Positions 1-7,346 are shown, numbered from the stretch's first letter. The stretch is 22,594 bases of DNA from an uncultured Oscillospiraceae bacterium (GCA_934456315.1 CAKSHG010000013.1:1-22594), one strand, 5' to 3'. Notes: generated by a model from the letters alone, not told the origin. Made by a program: numbers and translations.

Positions 1-84
1 ATCAGCGTGCTCAAAAACGGCTGCGACTTCGTCAGCGAGGAGAATCTCGCCGCGATGGTCGCATACGCGCTGGCAAACGAATAA
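1..84 (+). CDS. C-terminal end of an unidentified protein (partial, 5' end outside the window)
   Basis: Frame 1 is open from the first base and gives 27 residues, ending GCDFVSEENLAAMVAYALANE and a TAA at 82-84. The codons are GC-rich at third positions, like the his and ilv genes, and a strong intrinsic terminator follows 6 bases after the stop, so this is very likely the true 3' end of a gene. The fragment looks like a terminal amphipathic helix and has no motif I recognise. It could belong to a branched-chain amino acid gene because ilvB follows, but the terminator and separate ilvB promoter mean they are not one simple operon. No function is assigned. Confidence 0.7.
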   Translation: MSVLKNGCDFVSEENLAAMVAYALANE

Positions 85-90
85 TGCCAA

Positions 91-121
91 GGGCAGGAAT
101 CTTATGTTCCTGCCCTTTTTT
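91..121 (+). terminator. Rho-independent terminator of the upstream partial gene
   Basis: A 9-bp perfect stem GGGCAGGAA / TTCCTGCCC (91-99 and 107-115) with a 7-nt loop is followed directly by TTTTTT (116-121). It starts 6 bases after the TAA of the upstream gene and separates it from the ilvB promoter. Confidence 0.93.
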
Positions 122-163
122 GAAAAAAATCCGGTCAGGAGTCGAAAAAAAGCCGATATGTCG

Positions 164-192
164 TTGACAATATACTCGGTATGTGGTAAAAT
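164..192 (+). promoter_or_regulatory. Sigma-A type promoter of ilvBN
   Basis: TTGACA (164-169) and TAAAAT (187-192) are separated by exactly 17 bp, close to the housekeeping consensus. Transcription would begin near 199, leaving a 5' UTR of about 57 nt. That is too short for a T-box or other large riboswitch, so classical leader control of this operon is unlikely from this promoter. The -10 lies inside the left arm of the dyad at 184-214. Confidence 0.85.
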
Positions 193-214
193 AAATATAT
201 GTACTGTTTTACCA
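184..214. promoter_or_regulatory. Candidate operator dyad over the ilvB -10 and start site
   Basis: TGGTAAAA (184-191) and TTTTACCA (207-214) form a perfect 8-bp inverted repeat with a 15-nt spacer, centre-to-centre 23 bp or about two helical turns. The left arm covers the -10 and the right arm lies just downstream of the predicted start, a geometry suited to a repressor. The regulator is unknown; it does not match the CodY consensus as I know it. Seen: the dyad and its position. Inferred: operator function. Confidence 0.45.
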
Positions 215-255
215 AAAAAACAGCAGTGAATTATATAAAAAGAAAGGTGATCTGA

Positions 256-1944
256 ATGAAACTGAGCGGCTCAGATATAATCGTTGAGTGTTTGCTCGAA
301 CAGGGCGCGGATACCATATTCGGCTATCCGGGAGGCGCTGTTCTCAATATCTATGACAGTCTGTACAAGTACAGCGACAAAATCAAGCACGTTATAACCT
401 GCCATGAGCAGGGCGCCTGCCATGCGGCGGACGGCTATGCGCGTTCCACCGGAAAAACCGGCGTGGTGCTCGCAACTTCCGGTCCCGGCGCAACTAACCT
501 TGTTACCGGAATCGCTACTGCGTATATGGATTCTATCCCGCTGGTCGCTATCACAGGTAATGTTTCCTGCGGTCTGCTGGGGCTTGATTCGTTCCAGGAA
601 GTGGATATTTCCGGCATTACTATGCCTATTACAAAGCATAATTTCATCGTCAAGTCCGTGGACGAGCTTGCCGATACCATCAGGCTCGCTTTCCAGATTG
701 CCATCAGCGGACGTAAGGGCCCTGTTCTGGTAGATGTTCCCAAGGACATCACCCAGGCTTTCGCAGAGTACTCTCCCCTGCCCGCGCAGAAGCCTGTCGA
801 GGCTGCTCCGCTCAACGAAGATGAGATAAGTGCGGCGGTAGAGCTCATCGCAAACGCAAAGAAGCCCTACATTTACGCAGGCGGCGGCGTTATCGCTTCC
901 GAAGCCTCCGCAGAGCTGAAGAAGCTCGCCGAGCTTACCGACGCGCCGGTTTCCTGCTCCCTGATGGGTCAGGGCGCGTTCGACGAAACCGACCGCCGCT
1001 ACATAGGCATGCTCGGAATGCACGGCACAGTAAAGGCTGCATATGCGCTTAACAACTGCGACCTTTTCATAGGCATCGGCACCCGCTTCTCCGACCGCGT
1101 GACCGGCGACACTTCCGTTTTCGGCAAGCAGGCTAAGATGATACACATCGACATCGACCCGGCGGAGTTCAACAAGAACATCGACGTTGACGTTACCGTT
1201 GCCGGCGACGTCAAGGCGGTCCTTTCCGCAATAAATGCGAAGATCGCGCAGCAGTCCCACCCGGAGTGGTGCGCCGAGATCCTTGACGGCGACTTCAGCG
1301 AGCCTGTACAGACCGGAACAAAGGAGCTGCCCGTAACTCCTGAAGCAGTCATCGAGGAGCTTGACAGGCTGACTTCCGGTGAAGCAGTCATCGTTACAGA
1401 GGTCGGTCAGACGCAGATGTGGGCTGCACAGTACTACAAGTGCAGGAATCCCCGCAGCTTCATTTCCTCCGGCGGTCTGGGCACCATGGGATTCGGTCTG
1501 GGAGCGTCCCTCGGCGCAAAGACCGGCAATCCTGACAAGACTGTTGTCAACATGGCGGGCGACGGCTCCTTTGCAATGAACCTGAACGAGCTTATTTCCG
1601 CTGCGGCTCACGGCATCAACATAATCGAGATCGTTATGAACAATAACGTGCTCGGAATGGTACGCCAGTGGCAGCGCCTGTTCTACAGCAAGCATTTCTC
1701 TGAAACGACACTTGACGCGCGTCACATTGATTACGTCAAGCTTGGCGAGGCGTTCGGTATAAAGACATTCGTCATCGAGAAGACCGAGGATATCACTCCG
1801 GTGCTCACCGAGGCGCTTGGTATATCGAAGTCGGCTCCGGTTATGATAGAGGTACGCATCGACAGAGATATCAACGTGCTTCCGATGATACCCGCCGGAA
1901 AGCCCGTTGTAAACCCCATTACATCAATTGATCTGGAGGCGTGA
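256..1944 (+). CDS. ilvB: Acetolactate synthase large (catalytic) subunit
   Basis: A 562-residue protein, normal length for the family. It condenses two pyruvates to 2-acetolactate, or pyruvate with 2-ketobutyrate, using thiamine diphosphate and FAD: the first common step of valine, leucine and isoleucine synthesis. The N-terminal TPP (Pyr) domain carries the catalytic glutamate E51 in HEQGACHAADGYAR. The central region is the FAD/transhydrogenase-like domain, and the C-terminal TPP (PP) domain has the GDG...NN cofactor signature starting near G435 (GDGSFAMNLNEL, then VMNNN). The ATG at 256 has the ribosome binding site AAGGTGAT 4 bases upstream. The regulatory subunit gene ilvN follows after 3 bp, which marks this as the biosynthetic enzyme rather than the single-subunit catabolic AlsS. 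Key residues are intact. Confidence 0.97.
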   Translation: MKLSGSDIIVECLLEQGADTIFGYPGGAVLNIYDSLYKYSDKIKHVITCHEQGACHAADGYARSTGKTGVVLATSGPGATNLVTGIATAYMDSIPLVAITGNVSCGLLGLDSFQEVDISGITMPITKHNFIVKSVDELADTIRLAFQIAISGRKGPVLVDVPKDITQAFAEYSPLPAQKPVEAAPLNEDEISAAVELIANAKKPYIYAGGGVIASEASAELKKLAELTDAPVSCSLMGQGAFDETDRRYIGMLGMHGTVKAAYALNNCDLFIGIGTRFSDRVTGDTSVFGKQAKMIHIDIDPAEFNKNIDVDVTVAGDVKAVLSAINAKIAQQSHPEWCAEILDGDFSEPVQTGTKELPVTPEAVIEELDRLTSGEAVIVTEVGQTQMWAAQYYKCRNPRSFISSGGLGTMGFGLGASLGAKTGNPDKTVVNMAGDGSFAMNLNELISAAAHGINIIEIVMNNNVLGMVRQWQRLFYSKHFSETTLDARHIDYVKLGEAFGIKTFVIEKTEDITPVLTEALGISKSAPVMIEVRIDRDINVLPMIPAGKPVVNPITSIDLEA

Positions 1945-1947
1945 TCC

Positions 1948-2418
1948 ATGCAGGAATATGTATTATCAGTAAAAGTTGCAAACAACGAAGGCGTGCTCCT
2001 GAGAGTTTCAAGCCTTTTCAGCAGACGCTGCTTCAATATAAAGAGCCTAAATGCGGCGGAAACGGAGATCCCGGAGATATCCCGCCTCACTATCGTAGTT
2101 GCGGCTGACCTGCGTGTGCTCGAGCAGATAAAGAATCAGCTCATGAAGCTCCACGACGTCAAGGAAGTCAAGATACTCACCGACGCAGTGTGCCGTGAGC
2201 ATGTCATCGTCCGCGCAGGCCGCTCTGTTGACGACAGACGCGGTATCGTCGAGGTCGCTAACCTGTTCCGCGCGAAGTCCGTGGATATCGGTGAGGACAG
2301 CATCATGCTGGAGCTCACAGGCAAGCCCGAGAAAATCGACAGCTTCATCAGCCTGCTGAAGCCCTTTGGTATCGTCAAGATGGTCCGCAGCGGTATCTCC
2401 GCCCTCGAAAGAGATTAA
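1948..2418 (+). CDS. ilvN: Acetolactate synthase small (regulatory) subunit
   Basis: A 156-residue protein with an N-terminal ACT domain (about residues 4-75, beginning VLSVKVANNEGVLLRVSSLF) and a C-terminal domain typical of the IlvN/IlvH family. It binds the catalytic subunit, raises its activity and in characterised relatives confers valine feedback inhibition. The gene starts 3 bp after the ilvB stop; the ribosome binding site GGAGG lies within the last ilvB codons, so translation is probably coupled. The length is close to 160, the usual size for single-ACT small subunits. An intrinsic terminator follows at 2430. Whether this subunit is valine-sensitive cannot be told from sequence alone. 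Confidence 0.95.
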   Translation: MQEYVLSVKVANNEGVLLRVSSLFSRRCFNIKSLNAAETEIPEISRLTIVVAADLRVLEQIKNQLMKLHDVKEVKILTDAVCREHVIVRAGRSVDDRRGIVEVANLFRAKSVDIGEDSIMLELTGKPEKIDSFISLLKPFGIVKMVRSGISALERD

Positions 2419-2429
2419 TTCTATTGGTC

Positions 2430-2473
2430 ACATTCGCTTCTTCAAAATAAAGGCTGGAGGAGCGAATGTTTTT
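2430..2473 (+). terminator. Rho-independent terminator of ilvBN
   Basis: ACATTCGCT (2430-2438) pairs with AGCGAATGT (2461-2469). The stem extends inward by five more pairs including two G-U, leaving a 12-nt A-rich loop, and the 3' arm runs into TTTTT (2469-2473). It lies 12 bases after the ilvN stop and isolates the LysR gene transcriptionally. Confidence 0.85.
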
Positions 2474-2502
2474 ACCTGGATTTTACGGTTGTTTATTTTT
2501 TG

Positions 2503-2566
2503 TCAATAAATCGCACTATTGATTTGACGAATAATTAACAAACTTTCATTGAATATATCTATCAAT
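2503..2566 (+). promoter_or_regulatory. Upstream region of the LysR gene: paired TCAAT/ATTGA dyads and a weak promoter
   Basis: TCAATA (2503-2508) and TATTGA (2517-2522) form a perfect dyad with an 8-bp spacer. A second dyad of the same half-sites in opposite order, ATTGA (2548-2552) and TCAAT (2562-2566), lies 26 bp further on. A possible -35 TTGACG (2524-2529) lies between them, with a poor -10 near GAATAT (2551-2556, spacing 21). Half-sites repeated in this way upstream of a LysR-type gene suggest autoregulation; the promoter call is weak. Confidence 0.35.
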
Positions 2567-2588
2567 ACGACGAAAGGCAGGAATTGAG

Positions 2589-3518
2589 TTGAACATTCTT
2601 CATCTTAAATATGCCGTGGAAGTGGCAAAAACGCGCTCTATAAGCAAAGCGGCGGAAAACCTCTACATGGGTCAGCCGAACCTCAGCCGCGCTATAAAGG
2701 AACTTGAGGAATCTCTCGGGATAACCATTTTCCGTCGTACTACCAAGGGTATCTCCATCACGCCGGACGGTGAGGAATTCCTGCAATACGCCCGCCAGAT
2801 CGTCCAGAAGGTCGACGAGGTCGAGCAGATCTACCACAACGGCAGGCAGAAGAAACAGAGCTTTTCCGTGAGCGTCCCCCGCGCAAGCTACCTAAGCTAC
2901 GCAATGGCGGATTTTTCGCGGTGCATCAAGGCTGGCTCTCCCGCGGAATTCTATTACTGCGAAACAAACTCGATGAACACGATAAACAGCGTTGTCAGAG
3001 AGGATTTCAATCTGGGTATAGTGCGGTATCAGGCGTCGTATGAAAAGTACTTCAGCGACCTGTTCAAGGATAAGAAGCTTGCAAGCGAAACAGTAGCGGA
3101 ATTCACCTACGTCATGCTCATATCCAAGAACGACCCGCTGACCGCCAAGGATTCAGTCGGTCTGGACGACCTGGAGGATCACATCGAAGTCTGCCACGCA
3201 GACCATTATGTCCCCTCCGTGCCTATGATCGACGTCAGAAAGTCGGAGCTTACGGAGTTCGTTGACAGGCGGATATACGTCTACGAGCGCGGCACGCAGT
3301 TCGCGATACTCGGAACGGTCCCCGGAACTTTTATGTGGGTATCCCCCGTTCCGCAGAAGCTTTTGGAGGACTACGGGCTGGTTCAGCTCAAGGTCAACGG
3401 CAGCGATAAGCTCTACAAGGACGTGCTGATCTACCGCAGGGATTATCATTTGTCCGATTTCGACAAGGAATTCGTTGCCGCAGTCGACCGTTCCAGGGAG
3501 AAATACTTCGCAGTTTAG
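2589..3518 (+). CDS. LysR-type transcriptional regulator
   Basis: A 309-residue protein, normal for the LTTR family. Residues 3-62 form the winged helix-turn-helix domain (LHLKYAVEVAKTRSISKAA, then NLSRAIKELEESLGITIFRR), joined by a linker helix (about 65-90) to a periplasmic-binding-protein-like effector domain (about 95-300). The start is a TTG at 2589: no in-frame ATG precedes the conserved domain, and AAAGGCAGG lies just upstream. Its targets are unknown. It sits between ilvBN and adhE in the same orientation, so either could be regulated, but terminators and promoters separate it from both. The effector domain has no feature that lets me name the ligand. There is no clear terminator after it. 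Confidence 0.93.
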   Translation: MNILHLKYAVEVAKTRSISKAAENLYMGQPNLSRAIKELEESLGITIFRRTTKGISITPDGEEFLQYARQIVQKVDEVEQIYHNGRQKKQSFSVSVPRASYLSYAMADFSRCIKAGSPAEFYYCETNSMNTINSVVREDFNLGIVRYQASYEKYFSDLFKDKKLASETVAEFTYVMLISKNDPLTAKDSVGLDDLEDHIEVCHADHYVPSVPMIDVRKSELTEFVDRRIYVYERGTQFAILGTVPGTFMWVSPVPQKLLEDYGLVQLKVNGSDKLYKDVLIYRRDYHLSDFDKEFVAAVDRSREKYFAV

Positions 3519-3535
3519 ACTGGTATGCTTTTTGC

Positions 3536-3551
3536 TGATATAGTTATATCA
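3536..3551. repeat. Perfect 16-bp palindrome upstream of the adhE promoter
   Basis: TGATATAGTTATATCA is a perfect inverted repeat with 7-bp arms and a 2-bp centre. It lies 18 bp after the LysR stop and ends 9 bp before the adhE -35. No T-run follows, so it is not an obvious terminator. It does not fit the FNR consensus TTGAT-N4-ATCAA, since the TGAT/ATCA spacing here is 8. It may be an activator or repressor site; the AT-rich context makes chance possible. Confidence 0.4.
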
Positions 3552-3560
3552 ATATTACAT

Positions 3561-3589
3561 TTTACAGTCTATAAATAATGTGTTAAAAT
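3561..3589 (+). promoter_or_regulatory. adhE promoter with extended -10
   Basis: TTTACA (3561-3566) and TAAAAT (3584-3589) are separated by 17 bp, with a TG at 3581-3582 giving an extended -10 (TGTTAAAAT). The predicted start is near 3596-3598, so the leader before the adhE ATG is about 205 nt. The -10 is contained within the Rex-like palindrome at 3581-3596. Confidence 0.75.
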
Positions 3590-3596
3590 ATTAACA
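3581..3596. promoter_or_regulatory. Candidate Rex (NADH/NAD+ redox repressor) operator
   Basis: TGTTAA-AATA-TTAACA has perfect 6-bp arms and a 4-bp centre, matching the inner 16 positions of the clostridial Rex consensus TTGTTAA-N4-TTAACAA. It covers the adhE -10. Rex is known to repress adhE and other NADH-oxidising fermentation genes in Clostridia when NADH is low, so site, position and target agree. The rex gene is not in this window. Confidence 0.75.
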
Positions 3597-3803
3597 GGTG
3601 CGAAAGGGGCATCAATATAACTATGCCCCGCACGAGTCAAAACGTCAATAAAGATCGGCAAAAAGCCGGTCAGGGCAATGGCGCTCGGAGAGTGCCGGGA
3701 AAGCCGACAGCGCCGCGGGTCAATAAACCGTCACCGCCGCCGGAGCATACCGCAGGTTCTGAATGTCCGGAGCATGTATACAAAATTTAAGGAGAAGATG
3801 ACA
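3597..3803 (+). promoter_or_regulatory. Long GC-rich structured 5' leader of adhE
   Basis: The leader can form at least four hairpins. A 5'-terminal stem pairs GGGGCAT (3606-3612) with ATGCCCC (3623-3629), extended by GTGC/GCAC (3598-3601 and 3630-3633). GATCGGC (3653-3659) pairs with GCCGGTC (3665-3671) around AAAAA. GGCGCT-CGG (3680-3688) pairs with CCG-AC-AGCGCC (3704-3714). CCGGA-G-CAT (3740-3748) pairs with ATG-TCCGG (3763-3770). None of the T-box, cobalamin, glycine, TPP or c-di-GMP core motifs I can recall is present. A terminal hairpin may stabilise a highly expressed mRNA; a regulatory RNA is possible. Base composition is clearly more GC-rich than the adhE promoter just upstream. The region also contains a 55-codon ORF. 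Confidence 0.5.
3623..3790 (+). CDS. Possible small ORF (55 aa) in the adhE leader
   Basis: An ATG at 3623 opens 55 codons that end in TAA at 3788-3790, sharing two bases with the adhE ribosome binding site AAGGAG (3789-3794). That is a translational-coupling geometry. The product would begin MPRTSQNVNKDRQKAG, be basic and Pro/Gly-rich, and contain two PEH motifs from a 9-bp direct repeat. A purine-rich AAAGGGG lies 13 bases upstream of the ATG, somewhat far. Both this site and the ATG are locked in the 5'-terminal hairpin. No membrane segment or known domain is visible. It may equally be a fortuitous ORF in structured RNA; the adhE frame is also open over part of it. Confidence 0.25.
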   Translation: MPRTSQNVNKDRQKAGQGNGARRVPGKPTAPRVNKPSPPPEHTAGSECPEHVYKI

Positions 3804-6428
3804 ATGGCATTTCACGAAATGGTTGACAGCGTAGAGAGCTTTGAAGCTGCTCTTAAGAAAGTCAAGGAAGCACAGCAGATTTTCTCTACCTACACACAGG
3901 AGCAGGTAGACGCAATATTCTTCGCAGCAGCTTCCGCAGCCAACAAGCAGAGAATCCCGCTTGCAAAGATGGCTGTTGAGGAAACAGGCTACGGTATTGT
4001 CGAGGATAAGGTTATCAAGAATAACTATGCAGCAGAGCACATCTACAATGCATACAAGCACACAAAGACCTGCGGAGTTATCGAGCGCGATGAAGCTTAC
4101 GGTATCGAAAAGATCGCAGAGCCTATCGGCGTAGTTGGTGCGGTTATCCCTACAACTAACCCTACCTCCACTGCAATATTCAAGACCCTCATCTCTCTCA
4201 AGACCAGAAATGGTATCATCATCAGCCCTCACCCCCGTGCAAAGAAGTGCACCGTTGAGGCTGCTAAGATCGTTTACGAGGCAGCTGTTAAGGCTGGCGC
4301 TCCTGACGGCATCATTTCCTGGGTAGATGTTCCCTCCCTCGACCTGACCAACCTCCTCATGAAGGAAGTTGACATCATTCTCGCGACCGGCGGTCCTGGA
4401 ATGGTTAAGGCTGCTTACTCCTCCGGTACACCTGCTATCGGCGTTGGCGCAGGTAACGCTTCCGCTATTATCGATTCTTCTGCTGATATCGTTAATGCAG
4501 TTAACTCCATCATTCACTCCAAGACCTTCGATAACGGTATGATCTGCGCAACCGAGCAGACCCTTATCGTTGACAAGACCATCTACAACGATGTCAAGAA
4601 GGAATTCGAGAAGAGAGGCTGCATGTTCCTCGACAAGAAGCAGGCTGACATGATCAGAAAGGTTATGCTCATCAACGGCGCTCTTAACGCTAAGATCGTT
4701 GGTCAGCGTCCTTACCAGATCGCTAAGATGGCAGGCTTCGAGATCCCCGAGTCCGTTAAGGTCATCATCGGTGAGGCAACTTCCCTCGAGCCCGACGAAG
4801 CATTCGGTCACGAGAAGCTCACCACTATCCTCGGTATGTACAAGTCCGAGAACTTCGACCAGGCTCTGGATATGGCTGATACACTGCTTAGAAACAACGG
4901 CGGTCTTGGTCATACTTCCGTTCTTTGGATCAACAACAACACCGAGAGAGAGAAGCTCGACAAGTGGGCAGAGAGAATGAAGGCTTGCCGTCTTATCGTT
5001 AACACTCCTTCTTCCCTCGGTGGTATCGGCGACCTCTACAACTTCAAGTTTGCTCCTTCCCTCACACTGGGCTGCGGTTCTTGGGGCGGCAACTCCGTTT
5101 CCGAGAATATCGGTGTTAAGCACCTGCTGAATGTTAAGACCGTTGCCGAGAGGAGAGAGAATATGCTGTGGTTCCGTGCACCTGAGAAGGTTTATATCAA
5201 GAAGGGCTGCCTTCCTGTTGCTCTTAAGGAGCTCAAGGACGTTATGGGCAAGAAGAGAGTGTTCATCGTAACTGACTCCTTCCTGTACAAGAGTGGCTTC
5301 ACCAAGGCTATCACTGACAGACTTGATGAGATGGGCATTATCCACACCACATTCTCTGACGTTGAGCCTGATCCTTCCCTGGCTTCCGCACAGAAGGGCG
5401 CAGAGGCTATGAGAAAGTTCGAGCCTGACTGCATCATCGCTGTCGGCGGTGGTTCTGCAATGGACGCTGGTAAGATCATGTGGGTCCTGTATGAGCACCC
5501 CGAGGCTGACTTTATGGATATGGCAATGCGCTTCATCGATATCCGTAAGAGAGTTTACACCTTCCCGAACATGGGCGAGAAGGCTTACTTCATCGCTGTT
5601 CCTACTTCTGCTGGTACTGGTTCCGAGGTTACTCCGTTCGCGGTTATCACCGATCAGGATACAGGCGTTAAGTACCCGCTGGCTGACTATCAGCTGATGC
5701 CTAAGATGGCTATCGTTGACGCTGATATGATGAGAACCGGCCCGAGAGGTCTGACCTCCGCTTCCGGTATCGACGCAGTTACACACTGCCTCGAGGCTTA
5801 TGCTTCCGTTATGGCTACTCCGTACACCGACGGTCTTGCACTCAAGTCCCTCCAGCTCATCTTCGAGAACCTGCCTGCTGCTTATGATTCCGCTATCTCC
5901 GGCGTTTATGATCCGGTTGCCCGTGAGAACATGGCTAACGCAGCTACCATGGCTGGTATGGCTTTCGCAAACGCATTCCTGGGTGTTTGCCACTCCATGG
6001 CTCACAAGCTCGGTGCGTTCCACCACCTGCCCCACGGTATTGCAAACGCTCTGCTGATCGATGAAGTTATCCGCTTCAACAGCGCAGAGGCTCCTGCAAA
6101 GATGGGTACCTTCTCCCAGTATACTCACCCGCACACCATGCGTCGTTATGCTGAAGTTGCTGAATTCCTCGGCGTAACCGGCAAGAATGACGAGGCTAAG
6201 GTTGAGGGTCTTATCAAGAAGATCGACGACCTTAAGGATAGAATCGGCGTTAAGAAGACCATCAAGGACTACGGCGTTGATGAGAAGGACTTCCTCAACA
6301 GACTTGACGCAATGGTTGAGCAGGCATTCGATGACCAGTGCACCGGCGCTAACCCGAGATTCCCGCTCTTCAAGGAAATCAAGCAGATGTACCTCAACGC
6401 ATACTATGGTACTCACGAGAAGGTTTAA
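3804..6428 (+). CDS. adhE: Bifunctional acetaldehyde-CoA/alcohol dehydrogenase
   Basis: An 874-residue two-domain enzyme that reduces acetyl-CoA to acetaldehyde and then to ethanol, regenerating two NAD+ during fermentation; relatives assemble into spirosomes. The N-terminal aldehyde dehydrogenase domain (about 1-440) carries the catalytic cysteine in [11 protein letters not shown]. The C-terminal iron-dependent alcohol dehydrogenase domain (about 450-870) has the cofactor-binding [12 protein letters not shown] and metal-site segments [12 protein letters not shown] and [19 protein letters not shown]. The ATG at 3804 is chosen because GGAG (3791-3794) is 9 bases upstream and the length then matches the family; the ATG at 3798 is an alternative. 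Codon use (GCT, GTT, AAG, AGA) differs from the GC-ending codons of its neighbours, as expected for very high expression. It has its own promoter, a Rex-like operator, a structured leader and a terminator. Confidence 0.97.
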   Translation: MAFHEMVDSVESFEAALKKVKEAQQIFSTYTQEQVDAIFFAAASAANKQRIPLAKMAVEETGYGIVEDKVIKNNYAAEHIYNAYKHTKTCGVIERDEAYGIEKIAEPIGVVGAVIPTTNPTSTAIFKTLISLKTRNGIIISPHPRAKKCTVEAAKIVYEAAVKAGAPDGIISWVDVPSLDLTNLLMKEVDIILATGGPGMVKAAYSSGTPAIGVGAGNASAIIDSSADIVNAVNSIIHSKTFDNGMICATEQTLIVDKTIYNDVKKEFEKRGCMFLDKKQADMIRKVMLINGALNAKIVGQRPYQIAKMAGFEIPESVKVIIGEATSLEPDEAFGHEKLTTILGMYKSENFDQALDMADTLLRNNGGLGHTSVLWINNNTEREKLDKWAERMKACRLIVNTPSSLGGIGDLYNFKFAPSLTLGCGSWGGNSVSENIGVKHLLNVKTVAERRENMLWFRAPEKVYIKKGCLPVALKELKDVMGKKRVFIVTDSFLYKSGFTKAITDRLDEMGIIHTTFSDVEPDPSLASAQKGAEAMRKFEPDCIIAVGGGSAMDAGKIMWVLYEHPEADFMDMAMRFIDIRKRVYTFPNMGEKAYFIAVPTSAGTGSEVTPFAVITDQDTGVKYPLADYQLMPKMAIVDADMMRTGPRGLTSASGIDAVTHCLEAYASVMATPYTDGLALKSLQLIFENLPAAYDSAISGVYDPVARENMANAATMAGMAFANAFLGVCHSMAHKLGAFHHLPHGIANALLIDEVIRFNSAEAPAKMGTFSQYTHPHTMRRYAEVAEFLGVTGKNDEAKVEGLIKKIDDLKDRIGVKKTIKDYGVDEKDFLNRLDAMVEQAFDDQCTGANPRFPLFKEIKQMYLNAYYGTHEKV

Positions 6429-6466
6429 TCCCCTCTCACTAAGTACACCCGTACTGATTTAACGCA

Positions 6467-6508
6467 GCCGGGCATGGACTTTTAGCCCGTGCCCGGCTTT
6501 GTGCTTTT
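6467..6508 (+). terminator. Rho-independent terminator of adhE
   Basis: GCCGGGCATG (6467-6476) pairs with CGTGCCCGGC (6488-6497) through 10 pairs with one G-U and an 11-nt loop, followed by TTTGTGCTTTT. A smaller hairpin AGTAC/GTACT (6442-6455) precedes it. It lies about 40 bases after the adhE stop. Confidence 0.88.
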
Positions 6509-6587
6509 GTATTCATGGAGCAATGCTCCTTGATATAAGGTGTTCTGTTTAAACGGAATACCACTATTTTTACAGGAGGATAAACTT

Positions 6588-7334
6588 ATGTCCGAAAATA
6601 TTTTAGCTGTCAGACCCGGAAAGACTATCTACCGTGAAGGCAACACTCTAGTCAAGGTATTCGACGAGAGCTACGCAAAGCCTGACGTTCTTAATGAAGC
6701 GCTCAATCAGTCACGCGTAGAGAATATTGGGATCAACGTTCCTAAGGTTCTCGAAGTCAAGACGATAGACTGCAAGTGGGCGATCGTATCTGAGTTCATC
6801 GAGGGCAAGACCCTTGCACAGCTGATGCAGGAGAATCCTGCAAAGAAGGACGAATATCTTGAAATGTTCGTTGATTTACAGATGCAGGTCCATGCAGCAA
6901 AGTGCCCTCTGCTCAACAAGCTCAAGGATAAGATGAACCGCAAGATCAGCGAAACAAATCTTGACGCTACAACTCGTTACGAGCTGCACACCCGCCTTGA
7001 GGGAATGCATGAGCACAAAAAGGTATGCCACGGCGATTTTAACCCCTCCAACATTATCGTTAAGGACGACGGAACCGCGTACATCATCGACTGGTCGCAC
7101 GCAACACAGGGAAACGCTTCCGCTGATGTTGCCCGTACCTATCTGCTGTTCTGCCTGAACAATGATAAGGAAACCGCTGACAAGTACCTTGACATGTTCT
7201 GCAAGAAGAGCGATACCGCTAAGCAGTACATTCAGAAGTGGCTGCCGATCGTTGCCGCTTCCCAGTCCGTAAAGGGCAAGAAGGAAGAGCGCGATTTCCT
7301 CCTCTCCTGGGTCAATGTCGTTGAATACGAGTAA
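6588..7334 (+). CDS. Aminoglycoside phosphotransferase (APH)-fold small-molecule kinase, substrate unknown
   Basis: A 248-residue protein with a short N-terminal lobe and a C-terminal lobe carrying the APH/choline-kinase signature: CHGDFNPSNII (catalytic base D150, with N155) and YIIDWSH (metal-binding D168, DxW rather than DFG). It would use ATP or GTP to phosphorylate the hydroxyl of a small molecule. The ATG at 6588 is preceded by AGGAGGA (6574-6580); an upstream in-frame ATG at 6540 has no such site. It follows the adhE terminator by about 80 bp, with a hairpin GGAGC/GCTCC (about 6517-6527) in the gap and no convincing promoter. Real resistance enzymes are one branch of this family, so a housekeeping or sugar/choline/amino-alcohol kinase is as likely. 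A terminator follows at 7347. Confidence 0.88.
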   Translation: MSENILAVRPGKTIYREGNTLVKVFDESYAKPDVLNEALNQSRVENIGINVPKVLEVKTIDCKWAIVSEFIEGKTLAQLMQENPAKKDEYLEMFVDLQMQVHAAKCPLLNKLKDKMNRKISETNLDATTRYELHTRLEGMHEHKKVCHGDFNPSNIIVKDDGTAYIIDWSHATQGNASADVARTYLLFCLNNDKETADKYLDMFCKKSDTAKQYIQKWLPIVAASQSVKGKKEERDFLLSWVNVVEYE

Positions 7335-7346
7335 AAAGCACAAAAA

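Noticed and set aside
271..1725. A 484-codon open frame antisense to ilvB
   Set aside because: It is a shadow of ilvB with no start signal and no recognisable domain.
3536..3551. An FNR/CRP binding site
   Set aside because: The arms are TGATATA/TATATCA with an 8-bp gap between TGAT and ATCA, not the 4-bp gap of FNR or the TGTGA core of CRP.
3678..3803. A 42-residue N-terminal extension of AdhE from the ATG at 3678
   Set aside because: The extension is Arg-rich and unlike AdhE, there is no ribosome binding site at 3678, and AAGGAG sits correctly before 3804 with a family-typical length.
3720..6416. An 898-codon open frame antisense to adhE
   Set aside because: It mirrors adhE codon structure (few antisense stops when AAG, GCT and GTT codons dominate), has no ribosome binding site, and its translation resembles no protein.
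6540..6587. An upstream start for the APH-family gene
   Set aside because: AGGAGGA at 6574-6580 lies inside the extension and correctly serves the ATG at 6588.
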